From Echria macrotheca (taxonomy: Eukaryota; Ascomycota; Sordariomycetes; Sordariales; Schizotheciaceae), in contig MU839831.1 in NCBI GenBank assembly GCA_030411725.1, forward strand, positions 1,612,001 through 1,676,000: a stretch of 64,000 nt of DNA. Direction: 5' to 3'. The translations under genes and the position numbers were made by a program. Shown in pieces: positions 56,630 through 64,000 of this stretch (position 1 is the first letter of the stretch; each line of letters starts with the position of its first letter). The notes beneath the pieces are model-generated. The model ran no database searches, was not told the origin of the DNA, and was given only the letters and a program-made list of their open reading frames with translations.

Positions 56630-58369
56630 TCACCTCGGAGACGACGTTCCCTCCCCCTTCACCGACACCGCCACAACCTCCACATCCACCTTCCCACCCC
56701 CCTGAGGCCCCGGCAAACCCGTATTCACCCGACTCACCGTCGCCGACCCATTCTTCGAACCCTCCAAGCCCGTCTCAACCCGCTCCAACCGCTTCAGTAC
56801 CTTCTTCAACGGCACATCCTCGGCAATCTCCTCGAGCACATCCACCCCCCTCAACACGCCCGCCGTCTCGAGCGGACTCAACGTCACCGGCCTAGGCAGC
56901 CTCCACCACCCGCGCATCAGCGCCGCCACCAACCCCAGACTGACCACCATAGCCGCCATCGCGGCGCCCAGATAGCGCGGGTCGGTCTGATACACGGCCA
57001 CCACGACGGCCCTCCGCCCGTCCACCGTCTGCGTCTCGTTCTGTTCCGCCCCCAGACGCAGCGCACATCTAAACACAAACGTATGCAGTTCCCTGAGGAC
57101 ATACTCCGTCGGACTGTCCCACGTCAGAGCACACTTGCGCGTCGGCGACCCGTCGGCGTACGACGGCGACTCGGGCAGGAAGAACTTGTCCGGGAGCGTG
57201 CTCCCGTCCCCGCCGTATACCGTCACATTGGCCTGCGGCTTCCAGAGCTTGGTCGTGTTGGTCGCGTAGTTGCCGTCGATCATAGTCCGCAAGCTGCTCA
57301 GGAGACCGGCGGCGGTGCCGTTGGGCGCCGTGGGGAGGTCGTTGGGCGAGGACGTCGTGGAGACGACGTTCATTTGTGTCAGCTTGTCTAGCTGCAATGT
57401 GATGGTGCTGTTCCGGATCGTGACGGGGTACTCGACCACGGCGGCGCGGAAGTCGCACGTGTCGATGGTCAGCGTCGTCACGCAGCTTTCGTTGACCGAG
57501 GAGGCGTGCAGTACGAAGAGACGCAGCGAGGCGGTGTCGGTGGCGGGGTGGTAGCTGTTGTTGGTGCCGTCACCGACAAAAGGGACGGCGAAGGGGACGC
57601 CGTTGACGAGCATGGTGGCGTTGATGGCGAAGACCGGCAGGCCGTTGTTGTCGGTCGAGTTCATCTGTACGAGTTGGGTGGTTGTCGAGCACGACGCGCT
57701 GAGCCCGGCGCCTCGGACGACGCCGTGGCAGGTCCCGGCGGCGCAGGCGTAGCCCGGGACGTCGCGGGTGCGCATGCTCGTGTTGCGGAAGTTCTGCTGG
57801 ACCTCGGTGATGCCTTTCCGAAAACCGATGGATACCCCGTTCTCCATCACGCCCAGCCAGCCGTCGGGGATGTGCGCGGCCAGGTCGAGGTTGAGCGTCT
57901 GCGGCGCCTCGCGGACTTCGATGGCTTGGTCCGTCGATCTTTGTAGTAACGGGCCGCTGGCGAACTGGGTGATGTAGGCCAGTGTGGCCATGAGCGCGAC
58001 GGTCCGCGCCTCGGATCCGGCCCGCAGCGCGCCGAACAGGCCGAATCCCCGGCCGTGGTCCCAGATGTAGTGCAGCTGCGAGGGCGTCGCGCCGCGCGCC
58101 GCGTACCGCCAGAAGCGGACTACGATGCCGGTGGCGAGGGCTGAGCCGAAGGCAATGTTGGAGGCTGCCGACAGAATGGCGAGCAGCACGGCCGGCGCGA
58201 CGGACCATGAAGAGACCTCGTCGTCGTGCGAGATGCCGACGACCACGGCGGCTATGATGGCGCAGACTACCAGGGCCGCGAGTGATAGGAGGCCGACCCA
58301 GGGCGTGGTCTGCCAGCGGGATTCTTCTTTGGGTGGGTGGCCTGTGGCTGTTGTTTTGGACGAGTTCAT
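56630..58369 (-). CDS. Fungal membrane protein with a large extracytoplasmic domain
   Basis: Single exon, 579 residues from the ATG at 58369; the open frame upstream has only a TTG start. Two N-terminal helices (LLSLAALVVCAIIAAVVVG and APAVLLAILSAASNIAFG) and a third near VALMATLAYITQFASG precede about 340 residues rich in N-x-S/T sequons and Cys, presumably outside the cytosol. A fourth helix (YLGAAMAAMVVSLGLVAALM) leads to a cytosolic tail. The layout and the YIWDHGRGF/FGALRAG segment recall the fungal DUF3176-like group, but I hold that name loosely. Function unknown. Confidence 0.8.
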   Translation of the reverse strand: MNSSKTTATGHPPKEESRWQTTPWVGLLSLAALVVCAIIAAVVVGISHDDEVSSWSVAPAVLLAILSAASNIAFGSALATGIVVRFWRYAARGATPSQLHYIWDHGRGFGLFGALRAGSEARTVALMATLAYITQFASGPLLQRSTDQAIEVREAPQTLNLDLAAHIPDGWLGVMENGVSIGFRKGITEVQQNFRNTSMRTRDVPGYACAAGTCHGVVRGAGLSASCSTTTQLVQMNSTDNNGLPVFAINATMLVNGVPFAVPFVGDGTNNSYHPATDTASLRLFVLHASSVNESCVTTLTIDTCDFRAAVVEYPVTIRNSTITLQLDKLTQMNVVSTTSSPNDLPTAPNGTAAGLLSSLRTMIDGNYATNTTKLWKPQANVTVYGGDGSTLPDKFFLPESPSYADGSPTRKCALTWDSPTEYVLRELHTFVFRCALRLGAEQNETQTVDGRRAVVVAVYQTDPRYLGAAMAAMVVSLGLVAALMRGWWRLPRPVTLSPLETAGVLRGVDVLEEIAEDVPLKKVLKRLERVETGLEGSKNGSATVSRVNTGLPGPQGGGKVDVEVVAVSVKGEGTSSPR

Positions 58370-59279
58370 CTTGGATGATACCGACTGGTATAAACTGTAG
58401 AGCAAGGGATTCAAAGCAGGCTGCTGTGAAGACAGCCACAGACTACAGGCGCCGTCAACCGGAGGCAATATCTATGTCTAGTCTCAACCATACCAGACAC
58501 GCCAAAAGATAGCCAGCTATCCAATCAAGCGTAGTCTATGCAGCCACGAGGTCTGAATAGCGTTACGTGAGCAGGTACAGGATGCATACACTGACGGTAG
58601 CAAGAGACTGATGAGAAAAACCACTGGACAGCAAGCTTTCTCAGCCGCAGATAACGAACAGCCACCACCATTTACACAAGGTCCTTCCATCGATGCAACG
58701 TCCAACGGCAGTCGAATTCGAAATTCGCGGGGAGGGGGGAAGGGGGCTGTGCCGCCGCTCGCTGCAGGTCGACCGTTGGGACGGTCAGCCCGGTAGGGTA
58801 GTGTCTGCCGGGTCATGTTGCAATCAACCGGTGGGAAATAACTTTATTTCTGAGCCCTGTCTGCGGAACATCCCGTTGTCGAAAAAGGGGGTGTAGAAGA
58901 GATACCGTTGGTGGTGGCGGTGGAGGATTGCAGTATTAACTGACACCCTTTAAGAGGGAAACAATACATCTTCACCGAGCTATGAGTCTATCTTGAGGTC
59001 TGGTTAGTGGAACACTCCGCATCTTGTTCTTGTCTTTCGTTCTTCGCCGTGCTACCTGCCTGAGCCGTCCATCTTCTCTGCCTCCTCCTCACATAGAACT
59101 TCCAGTCTACCTACCTGGTAAAGTAACAAGCACAGGGCAAGCAGTTTCCTATTGCCTCTACCGACCATGCATGTAAACCACCGTAAAATTGCAAGAACAG
59201 ACCATAGATAGGTAAGGTAACGCAACTACCTACATGTAGGTACCTAGGCAAGCCATTCCCTTTCTCTCCCTCAGCATAA
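58370..59279. other. Intergenic
   Basis: Promoter of the membrane protein and 3' flank of the lysozyme gene, with a palindromic TACCTACATGTAGGTACCTAGG string at about 59227-59248. No gene supported. Confidence 0.5.
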
Positions 59280-60072
59280 TCACCCCGTAGCAAACTTCTT
59301 CAAATCCGCCTCACTCCCATTAAACACATCCGAGTCCCCGCCATAGCGATACGAGTCCGAGTTCTGCCAGATGGTCTGCGCCGCCCACCCGCCCGGAATC
59401 GTCCCCGGCGAGCTCCCCCAGCGCGCCAGCACGAGCGCATTCGTCTTTGCAAAAGCCGTCGACCCGCCCGTGCACTCGTTCCACCAGCTCGGGCTGGTAT
59501 ACAACATTGGATATCTGTTAACCTTGCTGTGATATCTATCGCTAAACTATTTTTTTTGTCTCTTATCAGCTCCCCCCCTTCCAAAAAAAAAAGAAAGAAA
59601 AAAAAACACTTACAGCTTTAATCCAAGCAACCATCTCCCCCCCACTCAAATCCCAACACCTATCCCCACTCCCGCTCCCCTCGAGATCCAACATCCCAGG
59701 CAACGTAATCCCGTCCGCCGTCCATCCCCCTCCATGCTTGAGAAAGAAATCCGCCTGCGCCTGCGCGTCCGCCGCAGACCCGCTCGGGTGCGCAAAGTGG
59801 TACCCGCCCCGCACAAACCCATAATCGGTCGCGTTGATGTAGTGCGCCGAGAAGGACTTGTCGATAAAATCGGTGCCCTCGGTCGCTTTGATCATGCAGA
59901 AGCGCGCGCCGCCGGATTTGTATGCCGCCGCAAAGTCGAAGGTTGGTTGCCAGTTTGATATGTCGAAGCCTTGTACCGAGGAGGCCCGGGTGGTGGTGGT
60001 GGGATTGGTGGGATGGGCGGTAGTGCAGGTTATTGCTGCTGTGAGGATGGCGACGGAGAGGAAGTGATGCAT
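59280..60072 (-). CDS. GH25 muramidase (Chalaropsis-type lysozyme), secreted
   Basis: Exon 1 (60072-59614) encodes a signal peptide (about 1-19) and the start of a GH25 barrel. VQGFDISNWQ places Asp37, and MLDLEG places the catalytic pair Asp129 and Glu131. Exon 2, from about 59522 to the stop at 59280, continues RYPMLYTSPSWW and ends WQNSDSYRYGG and VFNGSEADLKKFA. Total about 233 residues. The enzyme cleaves bacterial peptidoglycan between MurNAc and GlcNAc. The junction WIKA/VNRYPM seems about eight residues shorter than usual, so a microexon may be missed in the T-rich intron (59613-59523). Fungal GH25 enzymes are thought to act in bacterial competition or nutrition. Confidence 0.88.
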
Positions 60073-61285
60073 TTTGGATTAGGTGAGGTATTCTCCAACG
60101 GCTGGAGCGTGAGAGAGCGAGAGAGAGTATGGGACGTTGTGTGTTGTACAAATCCAGTCCAATGCAATTTGCCGCGAAGCCTGGTAGGTATTGTACCAAA
60201 GGTAGGTAATAAAGACGACAGAGTCGTTCTCTTAAATAAACATAGCATGGATCATTTACGATCCGATCTTACACTTTGCAAACCTGGAAGTTTTCAGCTC
60301 GACTACAAAATCCATAAAACAGTATGTAACCTCAACCCCTCCGCTAGCTAGCGACAGTACATCATAATTAGGCGTACCGGGGTGAGGTAGGACCACCAAA
60401 AACACAGCCGCACTTGCCAACAGTCTTGGTTCCGGGGCGCTGGCTGGGGCTGAGAGTCACGGATATTGAGTTTGATTAACCCCCCTCACACAAACCAGCA
60501 GCCGATCAGTGTTTCCCCGCCTTCATTGGGAACAACTGGGGGAAACGTGGGAAATTGAACCCCCCCCCCCCCCCCCCCCGCCGAGGTCCCATCGATCGAG
60601 GCTGTGCTAGCCGTGCCGGACCAACCAAACACGTTACGCTTGGTCTTTGCTTTTCCAGACCGGGAAGGTTGTACAGAACCAGTCTGCCGGAGATACGTCC
60701 GGCTGTGCAGGGATCGTTTTTCTTGAACGTACCCGGCCGGACCTGAGCGGAGATATTCCGTGCCTCCAGTCCTTCACCGAATTCTAGAGATGAACCTGCC
60801 GAGGTCAAGGCTTTCCGTAGAACAACACACCGTCAGTCGATGAGTGGCTTCAGCGGCATGTATGCAGCACGACTGAGGCACTGCGTCGCGATAACCACTC
60901 CTACAAACCGGAATACGGATTACGAGTCCCTACACATCTGCATGTCCACCATCCAAATCACCATTGGAGTTGATAGGTGAACCAATAGCTGAAAAAAGGT
61001 CGTGGGAGCCCACGCTGAATCGAATTTTGATCCCTAATCGGGTATGTATGTATGTGCGCCATCACGGCCCATCGCCTCTACTGACGTCGATATCAGTAGG
61101 TGCAAGCCGTGTAACCCTCGTGTATGTGCCTGTAAACGCCCGCCAACCGACCAAACCGTCCATGACCATCCCATCCATCCAATTCCCAGTCCAGCCCTGC
61201 CAGCCTAACCCATCCCAACCTGTCCCAGCCTTCCCAACTTCCCGTGAATCCCATCCATCCTGCGCCGTTCAAACAAACCCAACAG
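60073..61285. other. Intergenic with a C20 homopolymer
   Basis: About 1.2 kb, no supported gene. A run of 20 C lies at 60560-60579. CCATCC-type repeats occur near 61163-61260. Confidence 0.5.
60560..60579. repeat. C20 homopolymer
   Basis: Twenty consecutive C in intergenic sequence. Length may be inexact because of sequencing limits. Confidence 0.85.
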
Positions 61286-62002
61286 TTACTTCCCCGCCGC
61301 CCCAACCACAGCAGCACTCCCAAGCTGCCCCGTCTTCTGCTGGTTGACCAACACCGGGTACGAAACACCCGGACACCCCTGCCCCTTATTTCCCGACAAG
61401 CTCTGCAGGACCTGGACCATGGCGGTGGCGCGGTCGCGGTTCGTCTGCACCGACGTGTCCGAGGCGTCGTTGAATTTGGCCAGTGTGATAGGCGTCTTCA
61501 CGCTCTGGTCCGGGAAGAAGCCCTGGGTGAGTGACTTCGTCAAGCTCCCCAGAAAGGCCGGGTCGTTGGGCGCCGGCGGGCAGTTGCACGGGATCGGCGC
61601 GTTGTTGGCACCCGTGCATGCGCCGGCCTGGACCTTGTTGAGCCCCGAGCCGGCCTTGATGCCAAAGTCGGTTGGGATCACGGCCGTGTTCACCTGACTC
61701 GGCACGTTGCCGTTGGCCTCCCCAGCGCCTCCGCCTGCAGCAGCTCCGCCGCCGGTCCCCGCATTACCGCCGCCGGTTCCGCCTTGTGCAGGGGGCGGGG
61801 GCGGAGGTGCAGGTGTAGCCGGAGGTGGAGGCGGGGCGGAACCCTTGCCACGGTGTCCACCGCGGGCCGGAGGCGGTGGGTCGACCTGCGCCGGGTTCTG
61901 GGGAGGTCGAATCTGAGGCCGAGGACCGTGACCGCCCTGTGGAAGTGCAGAGGCGGTGGTGGAGAGCAGAGCGGCGAGGTAAAAAAGCTTGGGGAGATGC
62001 AT
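61286..62002 (-). CDS. Secreted Pro/Gly-rich protein with a conserved Cys-containing C-terminal domain
   Basis: Single exon, 238 residues, ATG start. A signal peptide covers about residues 1-19. Residues 20-100 are low-complexity Pro, Gly and Ala with several poly-Pro runs. The C-terminal 130 residues look folded, with VNTAVIPTDFGIKAG, ACTGANNAPIPCNCPP, and a final CPGVSYPVLVNQQKTGQLGS. Four Cys could form disulphides. I recall similar domains in hypothetical secreted fungal proteins but cannot name a family. Extracellular or cell-wall location is inferred. Confidence 0.82.
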   Translation of the reverse strand: MHLPKLFYLAALLSTTASALPQGGHGPRPQIRPPQNPAQVDPPPPARGGHRGKGSAPPPPPATPAPPPPPPAQGGTGGGNAGTGGGAAAGGGAGEANGNVPSQVNTAVIPTDFGIKAGSGLNKVQAGACTGANNAPIPCNCPPAPNDPAFLGSLTKSLTQGFFPDQSVKTPITLAKFNDASDTSVQTNRDRATAMVQVLQSLSGNKGQGCPGVSYPVLVNQQKTGQLGSAAVVGAAGK

Positions 62003-64000
62003 TTTGGACAGTGAGCGAAAAAAGGACTAGCCTCTGTAAAGAAAGAAAAGGTTGAAGGAGTGTATGAGAAGTGAACACGGCACAGCCGTGGTTGGTTCAA
62101 AGCGAAGGTGAGAAGAGAACGTGTCGGCGAGGACGACGAAAAGAAAGAAAAAGTTACATCTCAGGGGAAGTCTTCCTCCTATATGTAGACACCTGTGATG
62201 AGTATGCGGTCCTACATGCGGCTGCTGTACACCTCAGCTGTATCATGTTCGGAAGCCGACCCAAGAGGGACCGGAGGCCCGGGCCAAGGTGATGGAAAGG
62301 AACCCACGTTTGAGAAAAGCTCCCCTCCGTCCCATGTCCAAATTAGCCTCCTTCCGTGGACGTTTTCCTCCCAAGTTTCCAGGAAAAATCAGATGGAAAC
62401 CGGCACCTGGAGTGGAGAAGATTTGCCCCTGGTATGGCCACGGGGGTGATGTGCCGCGTGCACGGGGAGCCGCCTGGCCTCAAGCCACAGAAGTCTTGTT
62501 TCTCGCCAAGGGGGGTTGGGGCGGGCCTGAGCCTCTGTTTCAGAAGATCGACGAAACCAGTCGGAGGGCGGCACTTTTAGCCGATGCACGCCGCCAAACG
62601 CGCCCGACAGAGGGGATAGCGCGGGGCAGCCCGGCGATTGGCGAGCATCGCTGGTTGACCATTGCTCGCCCGTTTGGGATCATTCTCGGCCCCCTGCAGC
62701 ACACGCCTGCCCCTTGTCTCACCAGAGACTTGAACATGTCGCACTCATGGTGGGCTCGATGTATGTCGCCACATCTCAGTGGTTTATTCTCCAGAACAAG
62801 AAACTGTCTGCCATGATGGGACCCGCTTGCCCCAGTGATGTGCGCCGCGTGTTTATGCGAATGATGCGAGCCAAGGGCCCCGGCGATGATCATCCGGGGT
62901 GCTGTGATTCAAGACATGTTTGTCCTTAATTCAACGTTGCGCTGCCAGACGGTTAGTGGGGCATCTCGCCGAGTTGCACCGGCGGTAAGAAATGACAGGA
63001 CCCGACTATTTAGATGGGAGACGAGCTGTCCCCCAATGGTATCGTTTTTGTCTGTTCATCCTTGACCGTCCGGAGCACTTGGTGCGAGTTGGCGGTGGTG
63101 GAGGAAGGTGTCGGACGTCGAAAGGAACCGCCGAGAACATTTCGAAACTGTGGAAAAGTAGGTGATCAAATGAATCACGGAGTCTACGACAAGAACTCGA
63201 GGGTAGGAATTTGGAGAGCTGGGAAGAAAATTAGCGGGGAGGCGGGGGGAAGTCCTCATGGCATCGTCTTGGATGGCACCTTCCTCCGCAACAGCATCCT
63301 CTCCACGCTAGATTCAATTTTTTCGAGTGCTCGAATGTGAGTGGCAGGCTTAAATGCTAAGATCAAGGATCTTATCGTCGGGCATGCGACTACAAACTTA
63401 CCTATTCCGTTTACATCCACCCGATCATCTCGTTCGGCGAGCCAGACCACCGGCCACTGTGACATGTCTTGCATGTGGTTTTTTTATTCCTAATTGACTC
63501 AAATACCTACCTGACAGCAAGAACATAGTTCTATCCCAACATGGGTCCAGTGGCTCGTCCGTATGACGCTGAGAGAATGGTCGAGGTAACCAGGCTCGTT
63601 CTGAACGATATTTGTGCAAAGATCATGTCTCCCTACCGATTTCCGTCAGAGCTGTTCACAACAAGGATTCAATAACTCTGTCGTAGCTACGCTCATGTTT
63701 CATGGTGGCGGTGCAGTGCTTGCTGATGAGCGTCATCGCCGCAGGATGTTGAAAGGAACACGCAGAGTTCCTCAAAGTGCTTCGTCGTCGGTGGTCTACA
63801 ACCAAGTTTCGACTCTCAACGGACAGATTACTTCCACGCTTGCATCAGCCAGTTCCAGCATCCGAAGCAATGCCCAAGCCGCTCGTCAACATGAGCCGCG
63901 CTGGGCGAGTTGCAGCAGCCGTCACCCATGATCACGCCACACCACCATCGGACAGGCCATCGGACGAGCCAGTGCTTCGTTACGTGATAAGGTCAGCACA
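62003..64000. other. Intergenic to the window edge
   Basis: Two kilobases without a supported gene. Overlapping frames of 60-175 codons occur on both strands without domain, signal peptide or splice support. The last 400 bases may belong to a gene continuing beyond the right edge, but I see nothing recognisable. Confidence 0.45.

Noticed and set aside
62289..62816. A 175-codon plus-strand frame
   Set aside because: No recognisable domain or signal peptide and several overlapping frames of similar length on both strands.
1..64000. CRISPR arrays, bacterial operons or prophage
   Set aside because: No regularly spaced repeats were seen, and genes have fungal introns and eukaryotic domains.

Overview
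The window is nuclear DNA from a filamentous ascomycete (Pezizomycotina, most likely Sordariomycetes; an inference from gene content, not a species call). Genes are intron-poor. Introns are mostly 50-110 nt with GTRNGY donors and CTAAC-type branch sites. The inventory (ascomycete laccase ending in Asp-Ser-Gly-Ile, HET-domain protein, NACHT protein, two P450s, GH25 lysozyme, Ser-rich GPI cupredoxin, DUF3433-type membrane protein, MARVEL protein) is typical of that group. About half the window has no gene I can support. One assembly gap (10 N) lies at 6211-6220.

Layout. 1-3192: no supported gene, ending in the laccase promoter. 3193-5029 (+): laccase. 5590-8486 (-): a PigL_N-type signalling N-terminus fused to a degenerate Rho-like GTPase, rebuilt here from five exons; the gap falls in its third intron. 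8.5-12.2 kb: mostly empty, with a direct repeat and one small Cys/Arg-rich ORF. 12261-12989 (-): isoprenylcysteine methyltransferase-like protein. 13505-14621 (+): frame-broken retroelement Gag relic. 16256-18034 (+): HET-domain protein. 18136-19848 (-): secreted BBE-type FAD oxidase. 20851-25032 (+): NACHT ATPase joined to a C-terminal membrane hairpin. 25327-26457 (-): PhzF-like protein. 27164-29062 (-) GMC oxidoreductase and 30534-32324 (+) cytochrome P450 diverge from one 1.5 kb intergenic. 32710-34905 (+): DUF3433-type membrane protein. 36724-37549 (+): GPI-anchored cupredoxin. 38007-39842 (-): second P450. 41419-42098 (-): MARVEL protein. 43084-46479 (-): 1131-residue cytoplasmic protein of unknown function. 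50407-50532 (+) and 55880-56039 (-): two intron-containing tRNA-Gln(CUG) genes. They bracket 51727-55150 (-), a ubiquitin-like/CorA-like fusion rebuilt from ten exons. 56630-58369 (-): membrane protein with a large extracytoplasmic domain. 59280-60072 (-): GH25 lysozyme. 61286-62002 (-): Pro/Gly-rich secreted protein. 62-64 kb: nothing supported.

How the genes relate. No polyketide synthase, NRPS or terpene synthase is visible, so the oxidoreductases (laccase, FAD oxidase, GMC, two P450s) and the PhzF-like protein are not evidently one biosynthetic cluster. The most interesting theme is allorecognition/innate-immunity-like architecture. Three proteins carry domains usual in fungal non-self recognition or STAND signalling: PigL_N-GTPase, HET, and NACHT with a membrane hairpin. 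Two of them use unusual partners. The ubiquitin-like/CorA-like protein is a fourth unusual fusion. All exon structures were worked out by eye from splice consensus, reading frame and remembered family patterns, and none is confirmed by transcripts.
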